The position numbers and the translations under genes are program-made. A stretch of 64,000 nt of DNA, from positions 1-64,000 of the forward strand of contig NZ_JAHNZT010000022.1 of assembly GCF_019039035.1 (NCBI RefSeq), read 5' to 3'. The stretch comes from Citreicoccus inhibens. Its GTDB lineage: Bacteria; Myxococcota; Myxococcia; Myxococcales; Myxococcaceae. Positions within the stretch are counted from its first letter, which is position 1, and the number at the start of each line of letters is the position of its first letter. The notes beneath the pieces were generated by a model. That model saw nothing but the letters and a program-made list of their open reading frames with translations. It searched no databases and was not told the origin of the DNA. This document shows, in pieces, positions 12,970-20,815 of the stretch.

Positions 12970-13640
12970 GACGCGTCCCCCGTGGCGGTGCGCGGCACCA
13001 CGCGAAGCGGCGCGACCCCGGAGTCCGGAGCGGGGGCGGAGGCCTGCGCGAAGAGCCCGGGCAGCAGCAGGTCCACCATCCCGTCGGCGATCTGGTCGTC
13101 CGTCAGCCGGCCGTCCGGCTTGAACCACTTGTAGACCCAGAGAATCATCCCCAGGAACGAGAACGCCGCCACCGTGGGGTCCACCGGGCGGATGAGGCCC
13201 TGGCGCGTGGCCTCGGCGAAGGCCTCCTCCAGGAACCGCACGTAGCGCTTCTTGCGCCGGTCGATGAACTCGCGGGGCTCGCCGGTGAGGGTGGCGTGCT
13301 CGTGGAGGATGATGATGACCTCCTTGCTGCACCCGCGCGTCACCAGGTGGATGTTGTGGCGCATGCACCCGCGCAGGCGCTCCAGCGGGTCCGCCACGTC
13401 CTGCACGTGCGCGAGGACCTGCTCCTCGAACACGTCCATCCCGTAGTTCATGATGGCGAAGAGCAGCTGCTCCTTGTTCTGGATGTGGTGGTAGAGCCCC
13501 GCCTTGGTCATCCGGCACGCGGCGGCGATCTCCTGCATCGACGTGCCCTCGTACCCGCGTTCGCAGATGAGGCGCGCCGCCGTCTCCAGGATGGCCCGGT
13601 ACCGCTCCCCCTCATCTGGCCTGCGCCCCGACTGCGTCAT
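12966..13640 (-). CDS. aibR: AibR, TetR-family regulator of isovaleryl-CoA synthesis
   Basis: 224 residues. The N-terminal helix-turn-helix reads ARLICERGYEGTSMQEIAAA followed by CRMTKAGLYHHIQNKEQLL, typical of TetR regulators. The start at 13640 (MTQSGRRPDE) is preferred because GGAGG sits eight bases upstream; the frame stays open to 13739, but that stretch translates the operator DNA and cannot be protein of the TetR fold. It is the first gene of the aib operon, and two pseudopalindromic sites lie just upstream, so autoregulation is likely. In M. xanthus AibR is released from DNA by isovaleryl-CoA; the same ligand is inferred here from synteny. Confidence 0.92.
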   Translation of the reverse strand: MTQSGRRPDEGERYRAILETAARLICERGYEGTSMQEIAAACRMTKAGLYHHIQNKEQLLFAIMNYGMDVFEEQVLAHVQDVADPLERLRGCMRHNIHLVTRGCSKEVIIILHEHATLTGEPREFIDRRKKRYVRFLEEAFAEATRQGLIRPVDPTVAAFSFLGMILWVYKWFKPDGRLTDDQIADGMVDLLLPGLFAQASAPAPDSGVAPLRVVPRTATGDAS

Positions 13641-13685
13641 GTGCGTGTCCTCCACTCCCACCGGGCGCTTGCCCCGTGGTGACCA

Positions 13686-13714
13686 ACCGACCGGTAGGTT
13701 ACCGACCGGTAGGT
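13686..13714. promoter_or_regulatory. Tandem pseudopalindromic operator upstream of aibR
   Basis: The 14-bp sequence ACCGACCGGTAGGT occurs twice, at 13686-13699 and 13701-13714, 15 bp apart. Each copy matches its reverse complement at 12 of 14 positions, and the junction forms a further palindrome, GGTnGGTnACCnACC. This is the form of a TetR-family operator and lies about 46-74 bp upstream of the aibR start, in the gap shared with a divergent kinase gene. Binding by AibR is inferred. Confidence 0.8.
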
Positions 13715-13816
13715 AGCACTGGCTGACGCGGGCCGTCAACGTCCCAATCCGGTGACCTGTCGCCCTGGAAACGGGAGGGCAGGCGAGCGGGGTGGTGCGG
13801 ATAGGCTGCGCGTTCC

Positions 13817-15931
13817 ATGCGGTCGGCGCTGATTCCCGTGTTGCTGTTGTGCGTGGCGCTCACCAGCGTGGGGGCGGGAGTGTTCACCGTCTTGCAGCGC
13901 AACCGGGCCGCGCTGGTGCACCAGCTCGCGGTGGAGCGGCGCACCCAGCTCGAGGAGGCGACGCGCGGGGTGGCCGAGGCGCTGGAGGACGTGGGCGACA
14001 AGCTGCGCTTCGCTGGGGAGTTGATGTCCCAGCCGGGAAGTGCCGCCGAGCACAAGCGCGAGCTGCGGGCGCTCCTGGAGGCCGTGGGCCAGTACCGGGC
14101 CATCGCGACGTATGACGGGGCCGGCACGGAGAAGCTGCGGCTGGTGGATCGGCGCGCGGATGCGCTGGTGAGCCGGGGGGCCTACTTCGCCGGCATGGCG
14201 GACACGGCGCGGCGCGCCCTCCAGCGGCCTCCGGGCGATGTCACCACGTCCGCGTCGCTGGAAGGGGACGCGGGGCGCCTGCGGGTGCTCGCCACGGCGC
14301 TGCCCGCCCCCGAGGGAAGGCCCCAGGGCGCGGTGGCCGTGCTGGTGGACACCGCGGCGTTCTTCGCGCCGCTGCGCCTCGTCTCGTCGGATCCGGACGC
14401 GCGCCTGCTGCTGGTGGGCACGCATGGCCTGCCCACGTCGTCGAGCGATCCCTCGCTGGCGGATGGGTTCCGCCGGGTGGTGGAGGGAGACGCAGGTGTG
14501 CCTGCCTTCGCGGCGCTGGTGACGCGCCTGCGCGCGGGTGAGCGCGGCACGGTGCAGCTCAGCGAGCGAGAGGCGGAGAAGCTGGGCCTGGGCCGCGCGG
14601 ACGCCGTCGCCGTCTTCACGCCCATCCGCATGCGGGGCGGCACCACCTGGACCGCGGCCATGCTCGTGTCCACCGCGACGTTGCGCACGCATGAGCGAGG
14701 ACTCGTGCTGCGCCTGGCGTTGGCGGCGGCGCTCGTCTCGCTCTTCCTGGTGGCCTTCGCGGTCTACGTGGTGCGCGCGCAGCGCCGCTCCGCCGCCTTG
14801 CGCGAGAGCCGCCGACACGCGGCGCAGCTCGCGCACCTGCACGACAAGACGCAGAAGATCCTCGACAACATCCCCACCGGAGTCCTGGCGCTGTCAGCCG
14901 ATGGCCGCATCAGCACCGTCAATCAGGCGCTGCGCTCGCGCATGCCTCCCATCGCCACGGGCTCTCCGCTGGAGGCGGCATTCCCCCAGGCGCCCGAGCC
15001 CATGCTGGAGCGGCTGCGCGCGCTCGTGCGAGCCGCCACGGGCGAGTCCCGGCCCCGCAGCCTGTTGGGCGAGCCGCTGTCGCTCTTTGGCGAGGAGGCG
15101 CCGTACAACGTGCACGCGGTGCCGCTGGAGGTGAGCGACCCCGAGGTGCGCGTGCTGTTGGTGGTGGAGGACCTGAGCGACGTGCGCGCGCTGGAGACGC
15201 AGCTGCTGCGCGCCGAGAAGCTCGCGACCGTGGGCGTGCTCGCCGCGGGCATCGCGCATGAGATTGGCACCCCGCTGGGCGTGGTGCGCGGCCGGGCCGA
15301 GTACGTGTTGGGCAAGCTGGGCGCGGAGCACCCCCAGTCCCCGGGGGTGGCGGTCATCATCGAGCAGATTGATCGCGTGAGCCGCACGCTGCGCCAGCTC
15401 CTGGACTTCTCGCGGCTGCGGCCCGCGATGCTCCGCCCCGTGGCGCTGGGGCCCATCGCGCGCGATGTCCACGAGCTGCTCCGCGTGGAGGCCGAGCGCC
15501 GCCAGCTGCACCTGGAGCTGGAGGTGCCCGAGGCGCTGCCCGCCCTGGCCGCGGATCCGGATCAACTCCAGCAGGTGCTGGTGAACCTGGCGCTCAACGC
15601 CTGTGACGCCTGCGCGGCGGGCGGGACGGTGCGGGTGTCCGCGTCCGTGCCGGATGGCGCGGATGCGGGGCCGTGGGGGCTGGTGGCGCTGCGCGTGAAT
15701 GACAACGGCTGTGGCATCCCCCGGGAGAGCCTCAACCAGGTGTTCGATCCCTTCTTCACGACGAAGAAGCGCGGACAGGGCACGGGGCTGGGGCTCACCA
15801 TGGTGGCCCACGTCGTGAGAAACCATGGGGGCCGCGTGGAGCTGGAGAGCGAGCCGGGCCGGGGCACGCAGGTCAGCGTCTTCTGGCCCGCCGCGCGGCC
15901 GCCTGATACCGAGGAACGACATGCCGTCTGA
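13817..15931 (+). CDS. Membrane sensor histidine kinase (NtrB-like)
   Basis: 704 residues. An N-terminal hydrophobic segment (about 5-25) and a second one near 297-320 flank a roughly 270-residue extracytoplasmic sensor domain. Then follow a coiled linker, a PAS domain (about 350-465), HisKA with His481 in GIAHEIGTPLGVV, and a GHKL ATPase with LVNLALNACDACAAG, DNGCGIP and GTGLGLTMVAH. It is paired with the sigma-54 regulator immediately downstream, overlapping it by 11 bp, so the two form one signalling pair. The gene is divergent from aibR across a 176-bp gap that contains the operator sites, so AibR might affect it as well; this is untested inference. Confidence 0.92.
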   Translation: MRSALIPVLLLCVALTSVGAGVFTVLQRNRAALVHQLAVERRTQLEEATRGVAEALEDVGDKLRFAGELMSQPGSAAEHKRELRALLEAVGQYRAIATYDGAGTEKLRLVDRRADALVSRGAYFAGMADTARRALQRPPGDVTTSASLEGDAGRLRVLATALPAPEGRPQGAVAVLVDTAAFFAPLRLVSSDPDARLLLVGTHGLPTSSSDPSLADGFRRVVEGDAGVPAFAALVTRLRAGERGTVQLSEREAEKLGLGRADAVAVFTPIRMRGGTTWTAAMLVSTATLRTHERGLVLRLALAAALVSLFLVAFAVYVVRAQRRSAALRESRRHAAQLAHLHDKTQKILDNIPTGVLALSADGRISTVNQALRSRMPPIATGSPLEAAFPQAPEPMLERLRALVRAATGESRPRSLLGEPLSLFGEEAPYNVHAVPLEVSDPEVRVLLVVEDLSDVRALETQLLRAEKLATVGVLAAGIAHEIGTPLGVVRGRAEYVLGKLGAEHPQSPGVAVIIEQIDRVSRTLRQLLDFSRLRPAMLRPVALGPIARDVHELLRVEAERRQLHLELEVPEALPALAADPDQLQQVLVNLALNACDACAAGGTVRVSASVPDGADAGPWGLVALRVNDNGCGIPRESLNQVFDPFFTTKKRGQGTGLGLTMVAHVVRNHGGRVELESEPGRGTQVSVFWPAARPPDTEERHAV

Positions 15932-17297
15932 ACAGCGCATCCTGGTCGTGGACGACCACGTGGAAATGGGTCGCATGCTCCAGGAGCCGCTCCAGGACGC
16001 GGGCTACCGCGTGGAGCTGGCGACCGGCGGCGCCGAGGCGCTCAAGCTGCTGCGCTCGCGTCCCTATGACGCCGTGCTGTCCGACCTGCGCATGGCCCAG
16101 GTGGACGGCCTGGATGTGCTGGATGGCGCGCACGCGGTGGACCCCGAGCTGCCCGTGCTGCTGATGACGGCCTTTGGCGGCGTGGAGAGCGCGGTCGAGG
16201 CCATGCGTCGCGGGGCCTACCACTACTTCACCAAGCCCTTCCGGTTGGACGAGGTGCTGCTGTACCTGCGGCGCGCGCTGGAGGACCGCCAGCTGCGCGC
16301 GGAGCACCGGGCCCTGAAGCAGGCCTCCACCGAGCGCCGGGGCGTGGGCGCGCTGGTGGGCAAGGGGGCCGCGATGCGGGGGCTGTACGCGCTCCTGGAC
16401 CGCGTGGCGCACGCGAGCGCGCCAGTGCTGCTGCGGGGCGAGAGCGGCAGCGGCAAGGAACTGGTCGCCCGGGCGCTCCATTCGGAAGGTGAGCGCGCGG
16501 CGGGCCCCTTCGTGGCAGTCAACTGCACGGCGCTGCCGGCGCAGCTCCTGGAAAGCGAGCTGTTCGGCCACCTCAAGGGCGCCTTCACCGGGGCCACCGC
16601 GGCGCGGCGCGGCCTCTTCGTGGAGGCCGACAGCGGCACGCTGTTCCTGGACGAGATTGGCGACATGCCCACCGAGCTGCAGGCCCGTCTCTTGCGCGTC
16701 CTGGAGAACGGCGAGGTGCGCGCGGTGGGCTCCGACACCAGCCGCACCGTGGACGTGCGCATCGTCGCCGCCACGCACCAGGACCTGGAGACGCGGGTGC
16801 GCGAAGGTCGCTTCCGCGCCGACCTGTTCTACCGGCTCAACGTCGTCACGCTGCGCGTTCCCCCGCTGCGGGAGCGCAAGGAGGACATCCCGCTCCTGGT
16901 GGAGCACTTCATCGCGCGCTCGCGCGCCCGCAACCCGCGCTCTCGCGTGGCGACCTTCTCACCCGAGGTCGTGGCGCTGCTGGGCGCCCAGTCCTGGCCC
17001 GGCAACGTGCGCGAGCTGGAGAACCTGGTGGAGCGGCTGGTGGTGCTCGTGCCTCAGGACACGGTGGACGTGGACACGCTGCGCCTGCACGCCCCCTCGG
17101 CGGGGCCCGAGTCCCATCCCCTCGCTGTCGCCCAGGACGAGCTGTGGCCCCTGCGCCGCCTGGAGGGGGAGTACATCGCTTGGATGGTGGCGCGCTGCGG
17201 CGGGAACAAGACGCGCGCCGCCGAGGTGCTCGGCATCGATGTCTCCACCATCCACCGCCGAGAGCGGGAAAAAGGGGAGGGCGTGGGGGGCCGGTAG
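15921..17297 (+). CDS. NtrC-family sigma-54-dependent response regulator
   Basis: 458 residues. Receiver domain 1-120 with acidic pocket VVDDH, phosphorylatable Asp55 (VLSDLRM) and Lys in YHYFTKPFR. The AAA+ domain has Walker A GESGSGKE, the sigma-54 contact loop GAFTGAT and SGTLFLDEIGDM. The C-terminal Fis-type helix-turn-helix reads NKTRAAEVLGIDVSTIHRRE. The start at 15921 is inside the end of the kinase gene. It activates sigma-54 promoters in response to its partner kinase; targets are unknown. Confidence 0.94.
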   Translation: MPSEQRILVVDDHVEMGRMLQEPLQDAGYRVELATGGAEALKLLRSRPYDAVLSDLRMAQVDGLDVLDGAHAVDPELPVLLMTAFGGVESAVEAMRRGAYHYFTKPFRLDEVLLYLRRALEDRQLRAEHRALKQASTERRGVGALVGKGAAMRGLYALLDRVAHASAPVLLRGESGSGKELVARALHSEGERAAGPFVAVNCTALPAQLLESELFGHLKGAFTGATAARRGLFVEADSGTLFLDEIGDMPTELQARLLRVLENGEVRAVGSDTSRTVDVRIVAATHQDLETRVREGRFRADLFYRLNVVTLRVPPLRERKEDIPLLVEHFIARSRARNPRSRVATFSPEVVALLGAQSWPGNVRELENLVERLVVLVPQDTVDVDTLRLHAPSAGPESHPLAVAQDELWPLRRLEGEYIAWMVARCGGNKTRAAEVLGIDVSTIHRREREKGEGVGGR

Positions 17298-17381
17298 GCG
17301 TGGCCGCCGCTCGTCCGGGCGGGTCGATGAGGGTGCAATCTCATGCAGCCACGTCCCGTCGTGGCGGAAGGCAGACCTGTC

Positions 17382-17951
17382 ATGCGTTTTCGTTCGCTCG
17401 CGGTCCTCGTCGTGGGGGCGGTGTTGGCGGTTGGCTGTGGAAAGGACCCCGTGGGGACGTCCTCCTCGGTGGGCATCAACCTGAAGTCGAAGGCCAGCGA
17501 CATCAACAGCGGCACCATCGAGCAGGACAAGAGCATCACCTCGGAGTCGAGCAATCCCTATGGCGCGTTCGTCAATGACGCGCGCGCGAAGCTGGATGGG
17601 CACGACCCCTCGCGCATCACGGTGTCCTCGCTGACGCTGCTGCTGGGGGCCCAGTCCTCCGGCGTCACGACCCTGGAGCAGGTGTTCTCGGGCAAGGTCG
17701 AGGTCCTCTTCGTGATGAACGACACGAACCACAGCTTCCCGGTGGGCAGCATCCAGGCCCCCACGGGAAGCGGCCCCGTGCCCCTCACCGTTACCTTCGA
17801 CTCGGACAGCATGGGCACCGACGACCGCGCCAAGCTGCTCAACGGAAGCTTCAAGACGGTCATCCGCGGCCCGGCCACCGCGGGCTTCTCGTCCAACAGC
17901 TCGGCGGTCGCGGACCTCCAGCTCACCTTCGTCTTCGAGGCGTTCGAGTAG
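17382..17951 (+). CDS. Putative lipoprotein of unknown function
   Basis: 189 residues. The N terminus is a lipoprotein signal: MRFRSLAVLVVGAVLAVGC, with lipobox AVGC and Cys19 as lipidation site, followed by KDPVG. No Asp lies at position +2, so outer membrane sorting is possible. The mature part is rich in Ser, Asp and Gly, has no recognised domain, and contains VTFDSDSMGTDDRAK near its C-terminal third. The start at 17382 places the signal peptide at the N terminus; an in-frame ATG 39 bp upstream is less likely. It stands alone between the NtrC gene and a degenerate receiver gene. Confidence 0.75.
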   Translation: MRFRSLAVLVVGAVLAVGCGKDPVGTSSSVGINLKSKASDINSGTIEQDKSITSESSNPYGAFVNDARAKLDGHDPSRITVSSLTLLLGAQSSGVTTLEQVFSGKVEVLFVMNDTNHSFPVGSIQAPTGSGPVPLTVTFDSDSMGTDDRAKLLNGSFKTVIRGPATAGFSSNSSAVADLQLTFVFEAFE

Positions 17952-17977
17952 GTCACCCTGGCAAAGCACCACGCCTG

Positions 17978-17996
17978 CCCTGGCGGAATGCCAGGG
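17978..17996. terminator. Stem-loop after the lipoprotein gene
   Basis: A perfect 7-bp stem CCCTGGC/GCCAGGG with a five-base loop lies 27 bp after the lipoprotein stop. There is no T run, so intrinsic termination is uncertain. Confidence 0.4.
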
Positions 17997-18065
17997 TGGG
18001 CGGGGGCCTGAGCCTGTTGGTCCGACGGCGAGGCTCCGGGCACGAGGGTTGCTGTACCCCGGCCC

Positions 18066-18446
18066 GTGGAGCCCGCCCGCAGCGCCCGCGCCCTCTTGCT
18101 GGGCGCGGATGACTCACTTGCAGCCCTGATGTCGGATGTCCTCGCGGACCTGGGCATCGCCCTGGCCCCGAGCGAGGAGCCGGCTGGGGGCGGGTGGGAC
18201 GTGGTGCTCGCGCATGTGGAGAGGGGGGCGGCCATCCTCCCCGTCCTGCAGCGAGCGCGCGCCCAGGCGGCCCAGGCCCCGGTGCTCATCCTCGTGCCCT
18301 TCTCGGATGAGCGGCTCGTGCAGCTCGCGCTCCGGCTCGGGGCGCGAGGGTGCTTCGCGCTGGGGAGCCCCTTGCAGGAGCTGCGCGACATGTTGCGCGC
18401 AGAACTTCCCGTCCTCACTCCGTCCCCATCCGGAGGCGCACCGTGA
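18066..18446 (+). CDS. Degenerate receiver-like protein
   Basis: 126 residues with the length and alternating pattern of a response-regulator receiver: RALLLGADDSLAALMSDVLA at the N terminus keeps the acidic pair, but the strand-3 position that normally holds the phosphorylated Asp is His (WDVVLAHVERG). It therefore probably works without phosphorylation, if it is a receiver at all. The GTG start at 18066 is the only reasonable one. Its stop overlaps the GTG of the next gene as GTGA, so the two are co-translated. Function unknown. Confidence 0.6.
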   Translation: MEPARSARALLLGADDSLAALMSDVLADLGIALAPSEEPAGGGWDVVLAHVERGAAILPVLQRARAQAAQAPVLILVPFSDERLVQLALRLGARGCFALGSPLQELRDMLRAELPVLTPSPSGGAP

Positions 18447-18937
18447 TTGAACACACCGCCGTTCCCGTGTTTCCCGCCCTGCCATCTCCCGAGCGTCGTG
18501 TCGCGCCCGTCGCGGAGCGCGCCGAGGTCCCGCTGTTCCAGGCCCTGGAACTGCGCGTGACCTCGGAGCGGCTCGTGGTGCAGGGCCGTGCCTGGATGCT
18601 GGGGGAGGTCTGCCGGGTGGAGGCCGTGCGCCGCTCGCCGCGCATGTGGCCCCTGCTGGTGGCGATGATCTTCTGCGGCACGGTGGCGCTCCCCCTGGTC
18701 GTGATGCTGGGGCGCTGGGAGTGGGTGGCGGCCAGCACGCTGGACGCCGCGCGAGTCCTCGTCGCGCTGACGTTCTTCTCGTCGCTCGCGCGCCTGTTGC
18801 TCGCGGAGGACACCTATTCGCTGGTGCTCACGCTGCCGGGAGGCGCGCGCTCGGTGTTCAGCAGTCGGGACTCGCAGCTCGTCACGCGCCTGGCCGCCGC
18901 GGTGGACGAGGCCCTGGCGAACCGCGGTCACCACTGA
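18443..18937 (+). CDS. Small two-helix membrane protein (DUF6232-like)
   Basis: 164 residues from a GTG start at 18443, with GGAGG six bases upstream. After a Pro/Val-rich N terminus comes a short beta-type stretch, LELRVTSERLVVQGRAWMLG, then two membrane helices around residues 72-92 and 97-120, and a tail with TYSLVLTLPGGARSVFSSRD. This layout, in which a small domain reports on its own expression and is followed by two helices, resembles the DUF6232 family, but the match is by eye only. It is translationally coupled to the degenerate receiver upstream. Function unknown. Confidence 0.6.
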   Translation: MIEHTAVPVFPALPSPERRVAPVAERAEVPLFQALELRVTSERLVVQGRAWMLGEVCRVEAVRRSPRMWPLLVAMIFCGTVALPLVVMLGRWEWVAASTLDAARVLVALTFFSSLARLLLAEDTYSLVLTLPGGARSVFSSRDSQLVTRLAAAVDEALANRGHH

Positions 18938-18947
18938 GGCGTGAGGC

Positions 18948-19943
18948 TCAGCGGCCCTGGCGCTCGGCTTCCAGTCGCTCGTAGGCGGAGCGCAGGTGGC
19001 GCTCGGTCTGCGCTCGCGCTTCGGGCGTGAGGCCCCGTGCCTTCTCGTCGCGGTTCTCCTCGAAGGGGAGCACGGGGTTCTTCGCGTCCCGTCCCGCGAC
19101 CTCGCGCAGGTGCTGGCGCTCGTCGGCGGTGAGCTTCAAGTCGAACAGCTCCGGCAGGAGGTCCGCCGCGGACGCGTGAAGTTGAGTGAAGTCGACCAGC
19201 CGGGCGGGGGCGTCGCGACGGTGCTGGAAGGCGCGGAGCCCTGCTTCGCAGATGCGGGCCAGCATCCGCGCGCCGTACTCGTCCAGGGACGTCGTGGGCA
19301 TTCCCGCGGCTTCGCGCGGTGCAAGCCCCAGCGCGCCGGGCAGCATGTGCGCGCCTCGATGCCTCGCGTGCGAGGCCATCACCTCCAGCGGCTCCCGATA
19401 GAGGAACACCCAAGGCACGCCGGGGAACGCTCGCTGGAACAGCGGCAGCTCCAGCGCATGCCACGCATCCAGCTTGAGGAACACCGCCTCCTCGTCGGGA
19501 TGGCGCCGCTGCCCGAGCGCCGCGACCACTGCCTGGAGCCAGGTGATTCGCTGCGCGTCCGTGAGGCCGGGCAGCTCGCGGTGCGCGCGCAGCACGGTGT
19601 CCACCGGCCCCGCCTCGGAGAGGACGACATGGCGGGGCAGCGCCGCGAGGAGCTGGGCGAGGAGCGTCGAGCCACATCGGGACATGTGGAACACGAGCCC
19701 GCGCACTGGCAGGCCGGGGCGGATGCGTTGACGCTCGACCAGCGCGTCGATGGACGTCCGGTGTTGGAAGAGCAGGGCGAAGGGATGGCGCAGCCGGTCC
19801 TCGACGGTCTGGTCGAAGAACGGCGCCGTGAAGCGCTCCGGGCCCAGGTGGCACCAGTCCACCTCGAGTCCTCCCGCGTCCCCGTGGACGCGGATGGGGA
19901 CCCAGGACTCGTCGAGCGGTGGCGCGGTGGCCTCCGGGCTCAT
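18948..19943 (-). CDS. Sulfotransferase family protein
   Basis: About 331 residues. The 5'-phosphosulfate loop of PAPS-dependent sulfotransferases is visible as VFHMSRCGSTLLAQLLAAL (about residues 85-104), and the region PWVFLYREPLEVMASHARHR matches the 3'-phosphate-binding strand-helix of the family (YRxPxxVxxS). The start is set at the ATG 19943, which overlaps the Nif11-type gene stop as ATGA; a GTG two codons earlier is possible. It is the last gene of a three-gene operon with an aspartyl beta-hydroxylase and a Nif11-type protein, which suggests sulfation of a hydroxylated product, perhaps peptide-borne. The acceptor is not known. Confidence 0.85.
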   Translation of the reverse strand: MSPEATAPPLDESWVPIRVHGDAGGLEVDWCHLGPERFTAPFFDQTVEDRLRHPFALLFQHRTSIDALVERQRIRPGLPVRGLVFHMSRCGSTLLAQLLAALPRHVVLSEAGPVDTVLRAHRELPGLTDAQRITWLQAVVAALGQRRHPDEEAVFLKLDAWHALELPLFQRAFPGVPWVFLYREPLEVMASHARHRGAHMLPGALGLAPREAAGMPTTSLDEYGARMLARICEAGLRAFQHRRDAPARLVDFTQLHASAADLLPELFDLKLTADERQHLREVAGRDAKNPVLPFEENRDEKARGLTPEARAQTERHLRSAYERLEAERQGR

Positions 19944-20146
19944 ATCCACCGCTCTCGCCAGGTGCGGCGCGCGGCGTCCAGGGCGTCTCTCAGGTCCGAC
20001 TCGGTGAGCGCACAGCCCTGCTCCGCGCTCAGGCGTTGGGCGAGCACGAGGAACGTGGCGAGGTCTGGCGTGGCTTGCAGGGCGCTCTGAAGCGTGGGGT
20101 CTTCCAGGACGCGCGCGCGAAAGCGCTCGAAGGCCTCACGCGACAC
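19940..20146 (-). CDS. Nif11-type small protein between hydroxylase and sulfotransferase
   Basis: A 68-residue protein starting at GTG 20146. It resembles the Nif11 domain of RiPP leader peptides: FRARVLEDPTLQSALQA, then FLVLAQRLSAEQGCALTESD, then LRDALDAARR. It starts 11 bp inside the end of the hydroxylase gene and its stop overlaps the sulfotransferase ATG, so it is coupled on both sides. Unlike classical Nif11 precursors, only about ten residues (RRTWRERWI region) follow the domain, and no Gly-Gly cleavage site is seen. It has no Tyr or Asn; Asp16, 28, 51, 54 and 57 and several Ser/Thr are present. It may be a substrate, a carrier/recognition module or a truncated precursor. Confidence 0.75.
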   Translation of the reverse strand: MSREAFERFRARVLEDPTLQSALQATPDLATFLVLAQRLSAEQGCALTESDLRDALDAARRTWRERWI

Positions 20147-20735
20147 GGAGGCTCTCGGCGCGGGCCTGCTCGAAGATGCCTCGCAGCCAGTCATCCACGA
20201 CGCAGTCGAGCACCAGATGCACGCGGTCCGTGTCGCTCGGGTTGTCCACGCGATGGGGGAGGTTGAGATCCAGGTACCAGCACTCACCGGGGAGCAGGCG
20301 CACGCGCTGCCCCGCGACGAAGAAGGCCACGTCCGGGTGCGTGACGATGGGGACGTGCAGGCGCACCTCGCCATCATCGAAGCCGAGGTTGTAGTCGGTG
20401 TGCTCGCGGATGTGCGCGCCCGCCGCGAGCTTGAGCAGCCGCGCCGAACCAATGGGGCAGGAGAACGCGGCGAGGACGTCCTGGAACGCCGGACAGCTGG
20501 CCAGCAGCGGCGTGTCTTCGTAGCGCTCCAGGCCGGTGGGATCCGGGTAGAGGGCCTGGGCGGAGCCCGCCACCGCGCGCAGGGGCACGCCGCTCCACTC
20601 TCCCTCGTAGTTCATCGTGTTGAAGTGGCGAACCCAGGTCCCCGCGGGGAGGCTCGCGAGGTCCGCCTGGAGCCGAGCCACGTCGAACTGGAACGGCAAG
20701 CGCAAGCGGTCCGGCATCGTGCGCGACGACGACAT
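20136..20735 (-). CDS. Aspartyl/asparaginyl beta-hydroxylase family protein
   Basis: 199 residues of the Asp_Arg_Hydrox (AspH) family, Fe(II)/2-oxoglutarate-dependent oxygenases. The iron-binding pattern is visible: His112 in HIREHTDYN, then RLHVPIVTHP, and His161 in LNLPHRVDN, with Arg171 (TDRVHLVLD) placed to bind 2-oxoglutarate. The ATG at 20735 has AAGGAG nine bases upstream. It is the first gene of a coupled set with a Nif11-type protein and a sulfotransferase and lies 80 bp after the GGDEF-like gene. Hydroxylation of a peptide or amino-acid side chain is the family activity; the actual substrate is inferred to be linked to the two downstream genes. Confidence 0.88.
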   Translation of the reverse strand: MSSSRTMPDRLRLPFQFDVARLQADLASLPAGTWVRHFNTMNYEGEWSGVPLRAVAGSAQALYPDPTGLERYEDTPLLASCPAFQDVLAAFSCPIGSARLLKLAAGAHIREHTDYNLGFDDGEVRLHVPIVTHPDVAFFVAGQRVRLLPGECWYLDLNLPHRVDNPSDTDRVHLVLDCVVDDWLRGIFEQARAESLRVA

Positions 20736-20815
20736 GAGGCGGCGCTCCTTCCCGGGCGTGCCCGGCGTCCTCGCGTTCTACACCGGGCCGGCCCGCGCGG
20801 GCCATGGGCGGGTGC

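Noticed and set aside
13641-13739. N-terminal extension of aibR
   Set aside because: It translates the duplicated operator and lacks a ribosome site; the TetR fold begins after 13640, where a good Shine-Dalgarno is present.
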